NCBI GenBank assembly: GCA_023133415.1
Contig: JAGLWM010000008.1
Span: 1 to 43,686 of the forward strand
DNA from: Candidatus Pacearchaeota archaeon
Lineage (GTDB): Archaea > Nanobdellota > Nanobdellia > Pacearchaeales > GW2011-AR1
Direction: 5' to 3'
DNA length: 43,686 bases
Shown: positions 34,058 through 41,288 of the stretch, in pieces
How the letters are laid out: each line of letters opens with the position of its first letter
Numbering within the stretch: the stretch's first letter is position 1
The notes under the pieces: generated by a model
The model's database searches: none
What the model was told of the DNA's origin: nothing
What the model saw: the letters and a program-made list of their open reading frames with translations, nothing else
Translations under genes and position numbers: made by a program

Positions 34058-34444
34058 TCAATCAAAGACTTTCTGCCAAACCTTAGGAAGAAGATCCTTT
34101 AATTTTATCTTTTCTCTTCTCGAAACAATAACCCAAGTGTTATTTAAATTTTTACGATTCATCTGAACCATTATTTCTCTACAAGAGCCACATGGCGGAA
34201 GGATATCTGATTTGTGCATTGCAACTATTGTTTTAATTTCATCTTCTTCAGGCATCATTTTAAAAAAAGCTGTTCTTTCTGCGCATGCGCCAAGGATACA
34301 ATCAAATTCCATACTCATTCCATTATAAATTTTTCCACTTTTTGAAACCAGAGTAGCTGAAACAGAATGCCTTTTAGAGCGATTTTTCATTCCGTATTTT
34401 TCACAGGCATCAATTAATGATTTGTCCTCTTTTGTCAATTTCAT
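34058..34444 (-). CDS. Cytidine deaminase-like protein (cassette 1)
   Basis: A 128-residue zinc deaminase. CAERTAFF places Cys54 and the proton-carrying Glu56, and PPCGSCRE gives Cys85 and Cys88, the C..E/PCxxC pattern of tetrameric cytidine or blasticidin-S deaminases. HSVSATLVSKSGKIYNGMSM is the usual upstream strand pair. It is about normal length. Substrate (cytidine, deoxycytidine or an antibiotic nucleoside) is not decided by sequence. The gene points toward the recombinase, opposite to the other cassette genes, and has its own TATA element (TTATTTAAAACA on the minus strand, about 26 bases before the ATG). Confidence 0.88.
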   Translation of the reverse strand: MKLTKEDKSLIDACEKYGMKNRSKRHSVSATLVSKSGKIYNGMSMEFDCILGACAERTAFFKMMPEEDEIKTIVAMHKSDILPPCGSCREIMVQMNRKNLNNTWVIVSRREKIKLKDLLPKVWQKVFD

Positions 34445-34672
34445 TCTAATTATATAAGGATATTTTGTTTTAAATAATTAACTAAGACAAATTTTTCACT
34501 TCCCAAGATTATTCCATTTTCTTTTTAGAAAAAAGAAACAAAAAGCGGGATTATTTCTCAAATACATTGGTCGTCCCACCGTCCTCCCCCAACCTGAAAA
34601 GAAAAATTAAAACTCTGTGTCGTCATTTCATTCCTCCTTGCCACGCTTTGCAGGCTCTCGCTTCGCTCGGGT
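34445..34672. other. Non-coding right part of cassette 1
   Basis: No gene is seen. It holds the deaminase promoter at its left end, the outer arm GAAAAGAAAAATTAAAA (34596-34612) and the block GCCACGCT...CTCGCTTCGCTCGGGTC just before the attC-like site. That block recurs in related form before the next site (35358-35396), so it appears to be part of the extended site. Confidence 0.6.
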
Positions 34673-34798
34673 CAAGCAACAACAGTTAAACAGAAAATCC
34701 TTACAGAATTTCCCCAAATTTTTTACTCCGTAAAAAACTCACGAGGTCATTACATTCCGCTCGTGCCCTACGGGTTGTTTAACAACAATGTTATATGA
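34673..34798 (+). repeat. attC-like site 1
   Basis: A 126-base site. R''-like CAAGCAACA (34673-34681), inner arm GTTAAACA (34685-34692), central part with CCCCAAATTTTTTAC and a TTTTTTAC/GTAAAAAA hairpin plus ACGAG/CTCGT, inner arm TGTTTAAC (34776-34783), then ATG/TTATATGA. The two inner arms are perfect complements. The spacer between inner arm and R box is 3 bases on the left and 5 on the right, a 2-base asymmetry like the extrahelical bases of bacterial attC sites. Confidence 0.75.
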
Positions 34799-35490
34799 AA
34801 TAATTTTCAGAGGCTAAACATTTATAATAAATACACAACTACAACTTTGTATGGATATTAAAAACTTAAATCAATTTCGTGAATGGTTAATTAAAAACAA
34901 AAAATCCGTTTCCAAATTAGAATATACAAAAAATAATTATGGTAATAATGGTAATTTAATTGAAAAAAGTTTACCAACTATTACCACGGATTTTTGTGAA
35001 ATTGGATTATATAATGGTGAAATTTATTTTGTTTTTGTAGTAGATTCAAAAACATTTAATCTAGAATTATTTGATAAAATAAAAAATAAATCAAATATGA
35101 AAATATATGGATTTGAAGATTTTAATAAAACTTTATATCCAGCCGATAATTTTGATTTTACTAATTTTATTAAACAAATTCAAAAAGATAGATATCTTCA
35201 AATCCAATTTGATTATAAGAAGATTAATATATTTGATTTATTTAAAAAGTATTCTAATTTAATAAATGTTTTTGAAAAAAGCAAAGTTGTAGTTGTTAAT
35301 CAGTTAAAGATTGATTTAACTAAAAAAAACTAAAAACGCCTCTGAAAATTACTCAAGCCACGCTGCGCTCTCACTCCACTTCGTTCCGTTCGGGTCATAT
35401 AACAAGGGATATACGGTTCAGCCCTCGGCTCGGGCTTCACCCAAATTTTTCTTCCACTTCGTTCCAGAAAAACTTCGTATATCCCTGATG
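34791..35490 (+). mobile_element. Integron-like cassette 2
   Basis: About 700 bases bounded by ATG/TT cores. The left end TGTTATATGA (34789-34798) is exactly complementary to TCATATAACA (35395-35404) at the right. A second pair, AATTTTCAGAGGC (34802-34814) and GCCTCTGAAAATT (35338-35350), is also exact. It carries one rightward unknown gene with its own TATA box (CATTTATAATAA near 34819-34830). Confidence 0.78.
34851..35333 (+). CDS. Unknown protein (cassette 2)
   Basis: A 160-residue soluble protein rich in Asn, Lys and Phe that I do not recognise. There are no signal, membrane segments or cysteine clusters. It shows alternating helices and strands (FREWLIKNKKSVSKLEY, then FCEIGLYNGEIYFVFVVDS) that could form a small alpha/beta domain. 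It is even more AT-rich than neighbouring genes. The stop is five bases from the outer arm of the cassette, so the gene fills the cassette, as is usual for integron cassettes. Confidence 0.7.
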   Translation: MDIKNLNQFREWLIKNKKSVSKLEYTKNNYGNNGNLIEKSLPTITTDFCEIGLYNGEIYFVFVVDSKTFNLELFDKIKNKSNMKIYGFEDFNKTLYPADNFDFTNFIKQIQKDRYLQIQFDYKKINIFDLFKKYSNLINVFEKSKVVVVNQLKIDLTKKN

Positions 35491-35498
35491 TTAGTTTC
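35395..35498 (+). repeat. attC-like site 2
   Basis: A 104-base site. R'' TCATATAACA (35395-35404), inner arm AGGGATATACG (35405-35415), centre with CAGCCCTCGGCTCGGGCT, ACCCAAAT and a TTTTTCT/AGAAAAA hairpin, inner arm CGTATATCCCT (35476-35486), two unpaired bases GA, then TGTTAGTTTC (35489-35498). Inner arms are 11 bases and perfectly complementary, and AACA pairs with TGTT beyond them, leaving only the 2-base bulge. Confidence 0.82.
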
Positions 35499-35957
35499 AA
35501 TCCGCCTCCACCTGCCCTAAATAGCAAGATTTTTAAAATCTAACAAACTTAATCTTAATATGTCACTCATAAACAAAATATTGCATGTTTGGTATTATTT
35601 TTTTGGATTCGTTGTAGGTATAATCCTTTTTTATCTTGGAAAATCAAGAATTTCGATGGGTATAAGTTCCATAAGAATATCTGATCCATACACTTCTCAT
35701 TTTATGAATGTTGGATTATTGTATGTTCAGATTAGTTTGTTAGTCTTGATTGCACTTACAATTGGCTTTACCTATTCTTTAGCAAAATATAAAAAATAAT
35801 CTTGCGGGCTACGGCGGACTTTGGATTTTTCGGCTTCGCCGAACGTTGCACTAAAATCCAACCTCTATCGAGGGAAACTAACAGGAATTTAACGGTTCCG
35901 AAACCTTGCAGGTTTCTCCACCCAAATCGCCTTCGGCGACTTCGTTAAATTCCAATG
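35491..35957 (+). mobile_element. Integron-like cassette 3
   Basis: About 467 bases bounded by ATG/TT cores. The left end TGTTAGTTTC (35489-35498) is exactly complementary to GAAACTAACA (35874-35883). A second, imperfect pair is AATCCGCC (35499-35506) with GGCGGACTT (from 35813), and GCCC with GGGC further out. Between these and the R box a side hairpin TTGGATTTT/AAAATCCAA (35821-35861) stands out. It carries one rightward gene with a TATA-like TTTTTAAAAT near 35530-35539. Confidence 0.75.
35560..35799 (+). CDS. Small two-helix membrane protein (cassette 3)
   Basis: A 79-residue protein with two hydrophobic helices (about 10-28, YYFFGFVVGIILFYLG, and 52-73, LLYVQISLLVLIALTIGFTY) joined by a short polar loop (SRISMGISSIRISDPYTSHF). 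I do not recognise the family. It could be a small membrane accessory protein or a toxin/immunity component, but nothing visible decides this. It fills its cassette and has its own promoter. Confidence 0.65.
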   Translation: MSLINKILHVWYYFFGFVVGIILFYLGKSRISMGISSIRISDPYTSHFMNVGLLYVQISLLVLIALTIGFTYSLAKYKK

Positions 35958-35965
35958 TTCTGCCT
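35874..35965 (+). repeat. attC-like site 3 (last in array)
   Basis: About 92 bases. R'' GAAACTAACA (35874-35883), inner arm GGAATTTAACG (35884-35894), centre with GGTTCCGAAACC, ACCCAAAT and a TCGCCTTCGGCGA hairpin, inner arm CGTTAAATTCC (35943-35953), two unpaired bases AA, then TGTTCTGCC. Inner arms are 11 bases and perfect. The complement of TGTTCTGC was not found further right, so no fourth complete cassette is visible. Confidence 0.82.
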
Positions 35966-36043
35966 GCTCAGGATTTCCTGCCTCCCGAAAGGATTAAATT
36001 GTTTAACATAACTTTTTAAGAAATAAATAGCATAAAAAATATA

Positions 36044-36751
36044 TTACCAAAATTCTTTCTTAAAAAGAAATCCCGCCCCTTCTCTTCCAGCCCAAATTGC
36101 AAAATTTTCATATTTAATATTCATTTTTGTTTCACTGGTGTCTGGTCTAAAAAATAATTCAGATTCCAACCCCTTATAATACCATTTTATTCCAACAGAA
36201 CAATCAGCTCTCAAAGAATTTGAATCAGGATATAGTGACGCACTTAATGAAATTCCATATTCCCCTTTACTGCTATCATCAGTCTCTCCGAGAAAGTAAA
36301 GTTTTGATATTTGATCTTTTGATTTTTTATACTTAATTCTTGTATATGACGAAATTTTATCCACTAATCTTTCTGCTTTCTTTCCAATCGGAGTCTTACT
36401 TAAAGCATCTATTTGAGCATTAACAAACGCCCGTTCTAATATATCTCTTTGCATCTTTGGAAGCTCCCTTTCTTCCATATTCGCCACATCCATATATTTT
36501 ATTTTTCCGCCTTCTTCACTTTGATTATACATTAAAATTTCTTTATTTTGTTTCAATTTTTTTACAAGAGAGTCCTCAAGATTATAAAATAATTTTGACT
36601 TAAAACGAGTTTCATACTTAAAGGGTTTTAGAATATTAATTTGTTCTGCGACACAAATATTTGGAGATAAAAATAACATCAATGATAAAATTATTGCTTT
36701 GTACCGGTTATTTTTTGACCGCGTAAACCACGCCCGCAAAAGTTTTGACAT
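36044..36751 (-). CDS. Unknown secreted protein at the array edge
   Basis: A 235-residue protein with a signal peptide (residues about 17-35, YKAIILSLMLFLSPNICVAE). The mature part has a helical first half (KMQRDILERAFVNAQIDALS, KAERLVDKISSYTRIKYKK) and a beta-rich second half with alternating residues (EYGISLSASLYP, ADCSVGIKWYYKGLESELFF). That pattern recalls small outer-surface or barrel-like domains, but I recognise no family. A TATA-like CTTTTAAATAG lies about 27 bases before the ATG. It lies beyond the last attC-like site, in the opposite direction; it may be a degraded last cassette or native flanking sequence. Confidence 0.65.
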   Translation of the reverse strand: MSKLLRAWFTRSKNNRYKAIILSLMLFLSPNICVAEQINILKPFKYETRFKSKLFYNLEDSLVKKLKQNKEILMYNQSEEGGKIKYMDVANMEERELPKMQRDILERAFVNAQIDALSKTPIGKKAERLVDKISSYTRIKYKKSKDQISKLYFLGETDDSSKGEYGISLSASLYPDSNSLRADCSVGIKWYYKGLESELFFRPDTSETKMNIKYENFAIWAGREGAGFLFKKEFW

Positions 36752-36821
36752 ATAAGTTTATCGAATTACTATTTAAAAGAATTTCTGTAGTTTATAATAT
36801 CTTTTTCAGTTCCCCAAAACT

Positions 36822-37415
36822 TCAAACTTCCAAAATCTTTCCCCTTCTCCCAACCTGCACAACCCTCGTCTCACCAATCTCATCCTCAATCCCCTCCCCC
36901 TCATGAATATGCGCCGCAATCAACAAATCCGGCTCAAACTCCTCAACCGCCTTCCTCACAATTTCATCGCCCGGTATACCAGAAAATTCCGCTTCAGTTC
37001 CGGCCGCATGCAAATGCGAAACTAAAATCCGCCTCCTTGCTTTCATCCTCTCAAAATTATACCCAATCTTCTTCAAATCCTCATCATCCAAACCAAGCTT
37101 CCAATTCGGGCTCCCAATTCCAACAATCCCAACACCCCCATAAGTCACATAATAATTATGAATATTTTTCCCAATCTTAGTCAAATCTCCCAAATTCTCA
37201 TCGAAATCCAAATTCCCAGGAATAAACGCAACTTTTTGCCCAGCCCTAGCAAATGGCTCCAATATCCCTTTTCCTTCTCCCTCGTATCCATAAATATCTC
37301 CCGCCAAAACAACCAGATCTACTTTCTCACGCTTTCCCTTTTCCGACAGCCTTATAGCAATATCCAAATCCCCATGCAAATCCCCTGCCGCCAAAATTTT
37401 TAGTTTTTTATTCAT
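36822..37415 (-). CDS. Metallophosphoesterase
   Basis: A 197-residue calcineurin-like phosphoesterase. ILAAGDLHGDLD supplies the Asp and His of motif I, VVLAGDIYGYEG motif II, IPGNLDFDEN motif III with Leu in place of the usual His (GNHD to GNLD), SHLHAAGTE motif IV and AAHIHEGEG motif V (GHxH-like). The GNLD form occurs in archaeal relatives. The substrate is unknown. I chose ATG 37415 (MNKKLKILAAGD) rather than an upstream TTG. It is divergent from valS, with a 49-base shared control region. Confidence 0.85.
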   Translation of the reverse strand: MNKKLKILAAGDLHGDLDIAIRLSEKGKREKVDLVVLAGDIYGYEGEGKGILEPFARAGQKVAFIPGNLDFDENLGDLTKIGKNIHNYYVTYGGVGIVGIGSPNWKLGLDDEDLKKIGYNFERMKARRRILVSHLHAAGTEAEFSGIPGDEIVRKAVEEFEPDLLIAAHIHEGEGIEDEIGETRVVQVGRRGKILEV

Positions 37416-37464
37416 TAACTCTCCCAATCAACACTTTTTTAAATAACTTCTCATTTTTATTAAT

Positions 37465-39843
37465 ATGCCGAAACTATCCGAAATCAAAAACTGGAATGTT
37501 GAAATAGAATCAGAAATCATCCAAAATTGGAAAGAGTCAGAGCTTTTTGCATTCAATCCAAAAACAAAAACAAAAATCTACTCAATCGATACGCCCCCGC
37601 CTTATGTCAACTCACCGATTCACATGGGGCACGCAGTAACCTATTGCTTCATGGATTTTTTCGCACGATACCGACGGATGAAAGGAGAAGAAGTTTTATT
37701 TCCATTAGGTTTAGACAGAAACGGACTTCCAATTGAAATGGCGACGGAAAAAAAATTCAAAATCTCACCATTTAAAGTTGGCAGAAAAAAATTCGTCCAA
37801 TATTGCAAAAAACTCCTGAGCGAAGCATCGACAGAGTCAATCGATTCATTTACAAAACTCGGAATTTCATTCTCATCCTATAAAGAAGGCGACGCAATCG
37901 GCTCAATCTACAAGACTGACTCACCAGAATACCGAACTCTAACCCAGTCAACTTTCACCAATCTCTACAAAAAAGGATTAATATACGAAGCATCCCGAAT
38001 CAATAACTGGGACCCAAAACTCCGAACAACAATCGCCGACTCTGAAATCGATTACGAAGAAATTCAATCTACATTTAATGACATTAAATGGAAAGTTAAG
38101 GAAACAGGCGAAGAAATCATAATCGGAACAACGCGACCAGAACTAATTGCAACTTGCGGAATGGTAATCTACAACCCAGAAGATGAAAGATACCAACATC
38201 TCGAAGGAAAAACCGCAATTTCCCCAATCTTCAACGAGGAAATCCCAATCAAGCCACATCCGCTCGCACAAATAGACAAAGGAACTGGATTAGTTATGAT
38301 GTGTTCAGCAGGAGACCTATCAGATATCCAATTTTTCAGAGAAATGAAAATCACACCAAGAATTGCAATCGGACAAGATGGAAGAATGAACGAAAAAGCA
38401 GGACTTCTCGAAGGATTAAAAATTAAAGAAGCAAGAGAAAAAATTATCGAACTCATAAAACAAAAAGGATTACTCATAAAACAAGAACAAATAAAACATC
38501 GAACTCCAATTTCCGAAAGGTCAAAAACCGAAATTGAATTTATTGAAATGCCGGAATTTTATCTAAAACAAATTGATTTCAAAGATGATATGCGAAAAAT
38601 AATCAAAAATATAAATTTCTATCCAAAAAACTCAAAAAAAATTCTTGACACATGGATAGACTCAGTTTCAATTGACTGGCCAATATCACGACGACGATAC
38701 TATGCAACACCAGTTCCATTATGGTATTCAGAAAACCTAATTGCATTGGCCCCACAGGGAACATACACTGAGCCTTGGCAACAAAATCCCCCAGAAAAAT
38801 CCGAAGTAATCAATGCAAAAACCAAAGAAGCCCTAGGTATTGTAGCAGACTATCCAAAAAATAAATGGACAGGCGAAGAAAGAGTTCTCGACACATGGTT
38901 TGATTCTTCAATCTCCGAACTAAACATGTTAAAATACAAATCAGACGACACCTTCTTCAAGAAAACATATCCAGCAACACTTCGACCCCAGGGAAAAGAA
39001 ATCGTCCGAACATGGTTATATTACACAATTTTAAGGGGATTCCTTGAAACAGGAAAAGCATGCTTCAAAGACGTATGGGTTCATCATCATATTCTCGACG
39101 GGAACGGTAGAAAGATGTCAAAATCATTAGGAAATATAATAGACCCGCAATTGATTTTAAAAGAAGACGGAGCAGAAGCGCTAAGGCTCTGGGCAGCAAC
39201 AGAGGGAGACTTATCAAGAGGAGATTTCACTTGCTCAAAAGAAAAAATCAAGGCCGAAAGAAAATCCCTAAACAAATTGCTAAACGTCTCAAAATTTGTA
39301 ATAATGTTTGATAAGCCAAAAAAGAAACCGAAAACAACAAAACTCGACCAACTTTTCATCGACTACATTGAAAATATGACGCAAAACACTGATGAGGCCT
39401 ACAAAATTTACGATTTCAATCACCCGGCTCAAAATTTAAGAAAATTTCTATGGGATACATTCGCGTCAAATTACATTGAACTTGTAAAGAACAGAGTATA
39501 CAATGAAAATAAAAAATTCACCAACGAAGAATCGGACTCCGCAAAATACACACTCCACTTCTTACTTGAGAGATTACTAACTTTACTATATCCAATCATT
39601 CCACAAATCACAACACTAGTCGCAAAAGAAAAAGGTTTAAATCTTTTAACGACAGAATGGCCAAAGATAAAACCCGGAAATTCAAATTTAAAATTACTAG
39701 ACTCACTAATTGATTTCAACGGACAGATTTGGAAAACGAAGAAAGAAAAAGGAATCTCTCTTCGAAATTCAGTTGAGGGAATTAAAATCCCAAAAGAACT
39801 CACCAGTTTTGAAAAAGATTTGAAAGCATGTCACAACATCTAA
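37465..39843 (+). CDS. valS: Valyl-tRNA synthetase
   Basis: A 792-residue class Ia synthetase charging tRNA-Val. PPYVNSPIHMGHA contains HMGH (53-56), the editing domain shows NNWDPKLRTTIADSEI and GTTRPELIATCG, and GRKMSKSLGN contains KMSKS (about 550-554). VLDTWFDSSIS and AEALRLWAATEGDLSRG are standard. The lack of the long C-terminal coiled coil of bacterial ValRS fits archaeal types, and IleRS/LeuRS features are absent. A TATA box (TTTTTAAATAAC) is about 25 bases upstream of the ATG. Confidence 0.94.
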   Translation: MPKLSEIKNWNVEIESEIIQNWKESELFAFNPKTKTKIYSIDTPPPYVNSPIHMGHAVTYCFMDFFARYRRMKGEEVLFPLGLDRNGLPIEMATEKKFKISPFKVGRKKFVQYCKKLLSEASTESIDSFTKLGISFSSYKEGDAIGSIYKTDSPEYRTLTQSTFTNLYKKGLIYEASRINNWDPKLRTTIADSEIDYEEIQSTFNDIKWKVKETGEEIIIGTTRPELIATCGMVIYNPEDERYQHLEGKTAISPIFNEEIPIKPHPLAQIDKGTGLVMMCSAGDLSDIQFFREMKITPRIAIGQDGRMNEKAGLLEGLKIKEAREKIIELIKQKGLLIKQEQIKHRTPISERSKTEIEFIEMPEFYLKQIDFKDDMRKIIKNINFYPKNSKKILDTWIDSVSIDWPISRRRYYATPVPLWYSENLIALAPQGTYTEPWQQNPPEKSEVINAKTKEALGIVADYPKNKWTGEERVLDTWFDSSISELNMLKYKSDDTFFKKTYPATLRPQGKEIVRTWLYYTILRGFLETGKACFKDVWVHHHILDGNGRKMSKSLGNIIDPQLILKEDGAEALRLWAATEGDLSRGDFTCSKEKIKAERKSLNKLLNVSKFVIMFDKPKKKPKTTKLDQLFIDYIENMTQNTDEAYKIYDFNHPAQNLRKFLWDTFASNYIELVKNRVYNENKKFTNEESDSAKYTLHFLLERLLTLLYPIIPQITTLVAKEKGLNLLTTEWPKIKPGNSNLKLLDSLIDFNGQIWKTKKEKGISLRNSVEGIKIPKELTSFEKDLKACHNI

Positions 39844-39913
39844 ATTTTTTTAAATAAATTCAGAATATAAAACTCTTCCTAATCTTTAAAAACACAACTC
39901 CACTTACTCAACC

Positions 39914-41008
39914 ATGAACGAAGCACAAAAACTTGAACTCGAAACAACGATAGAAGAACTTGAATCCTATCGAGGACGACACACAGAGTTAATCACAGTC
40001 CTAGTTCCAGCAGGCGCAACCCTAACTCAAACAACAAAACAGCTCGAGGATGAAAAAGGAACAGCAACAAACATCAAATCAACCGCCACACGAAAAAACG
40101 TAATCGCAGCACTAGAACGAGCAATTAGAAAACTCAAAGAAATAGGAAAAACTCCAGCAAATGGACTAGCGTTATATTCCGGAAATGTCACAATGCCCGA
40201 CGGAAGAGAATCCATGGAAATCTGGACAATCGAACCACCAAAAAAACTCAAAATAAAGATATACCGATGTGATCAAACATTCGTAGTAGACCCACTCAAA
40301 GAGATGCTTGAAACAGACGAAGTCTATGGTCTCCTAATAATCGAGCGAAACGAAGCCTCAATCGGAATACTCGACGGGAAACACATCAAGCTCCTCCAAC
40401 ATATGACATCCGGAATCCCAGGAAAAACAAAATGTGGAGGACAATCCGCTCAAAGATTTGCAAGGATAAGAGAATCCGCAGCAAAAGAATTCTTCAAGCG
40501 AGTCGCTGAAAATATAAAAACTCATTTCTGGGACAACAAGAAACTAAAAGGAATATTGATCGGAGGACCAATCCCAACAAAAGAAGAATTCTTAGAACAG
40601 GGACAATTAGTAACAGCACTAAAAAATAAAGTAATGGCAGTAAAAGATATAGGAGGCACAGGAATGCACGGGCTTCATGAATTAGTAGAAAGATGCGAAG
40701 ATACTCTAGCCGAACAAGAAATCACAAAACAAAGATTAATCCTAGATCTCTTTCTAGAAAAATTAGCAAAAGACCCAAACAAAGTTTCCTACGGACTAGC
40801 CGAAGTCGAAGATCGTCTAAACAGAGGAGCAGTCGACAAGCTTATTATTTCAAAATCCCTCCCACGAGATAAAATAAAACTCCTAGAAAAATTAGCAAAA
40901 GCATCATCCGCAGAAATTCACATCGTAACCAACGAAACAGCAGAAGGAGTACAGTTCGATAATCTTGGTGGCGTTGCAGGATTATTAAGATTCGAAATCC
41001 ACGATTAG
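39914..41008 (+). CDS. prf1: Peptide chain release factor aRF1
   Basis: A 364-residue class I release factor that recognises all three stop codons and triggers peptide release. ATNIKSTATRKNV includes the stop-codon motif NIKS (53-56) and TKCGGQSAQRFARIRE the catalytic GGQ (175-177). The C-terminal domain shows GGTGMHGLHELVERCEDTL and a final GLLRFEIHD. It is about 40-50 residues shorter than usual archaeal aRF1, mostly in the C-terminal domain. TATA (TCTTTAAAAAC) stands 25-30 bases before the ATG. Its last ten codons recur twice downstream. Confidence 0.95.
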   Translation: MNEAQKLELETTIEELESYRGRHTELITVLVPAGATLTQTTKQLEDEKGTATNIKSTATRKNVIAALERAIRKLKEIGKTPANGLALYSGNVTMPDGRESMEIWTIEPPKKLKIKIYRCDQTFVVDPLKEMLETDEVYGLLIIERNEASIGILDGKHIKLLQHMTSGIPGKTKCGGQSAQRFARIRESAAKEFFKRVAENIKTHFWDNKKLKGILIGGPIPTKEEFLEQGQLVTALKNKVMAVKDIGGTGMHGLHELVERCEDTLAEQEITKQRLILDLFLEKLAKDPNKVSYGLAEVEDRLNRGAVDKLIISKSLPRDKIKLLEKLAKASSAEIHIVTNETAEGVQFDNLGGVAGLLRFEIHD

Positions 41009-41177
41009 TCAACGCCGGCGTTGCCGAGCAAAACACTCCTCGTAAGAGGTTCTTGTGCCCTGAAAGGGTATCGAGAAAAATTCTAATTAAAATTCTACCA
41101 AATTAGTTTTTCTATTTGCGGGAAATTTCTTTTTTCTAAAAAGAAAGAAACCTTTTCGAGATGTATTTTGTGAGTAG

Positions 41178-41207
41178 GGACTATTAAGATTTGAAATTCA
41201 TGATTAA
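41178..41207 (+). repeat. Second copy of the aRF1 3' end
   Basis: These 30 bases again encode GLLRFEIHD and a stop, with three base differences from 40979-41008 (silent or in the stop codon). No upstream aRF1 sequence accompanies them. Preceding bases TTGTGAGTAG are shared with the third copy but not with the first. Confidence 0.85.
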
Positions 41208-41288
41208 CGGCGACGTATGGAGTTGTTGAACAATTCGCTTCGAGCGAGACAATCGAATAAATACTTGCGAAATGCAAATTGTGAGTAG

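Larger units (their letters stand above)
33799..34790 (+). mobile_element. Integron-like cassette 1 (cytidine deaminase)
   Basis: About 992 bases between the cores at 33798/33799 and 34790/34791. It holds a leftward cytidine deaminase gene. Its ends are complementary: TTGCTTG at the left to CAAGCAA at the right, then an outer arm TTTTAATTTTTCTTTTC (33818-33834) exactly complementary to 34596-34612. Between 33835 and 34057 lie further inverted repeats (for example CTTTTATCC 33915-33923 with GGATAAAAG near 33970-33978, and AATTTTAATTT with AATTAAAATTT at 33946-33957), perhaps an older site. Confidence 0.7.

Noticed and set aside
34560-35970. CRISPR-like repeats in the array region
   Set aside because: Repeated parts are long, structured and unequal with genes between them; there is no regular repeat-spacer pattern or cas gene.
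40656-40672. Sigma-54 type -24/-12 promoter (GGCAC...ATGC)
   Set aside because: Spacing is one base short and it lies inside the aRF1 coding region, so it is most likely chance.
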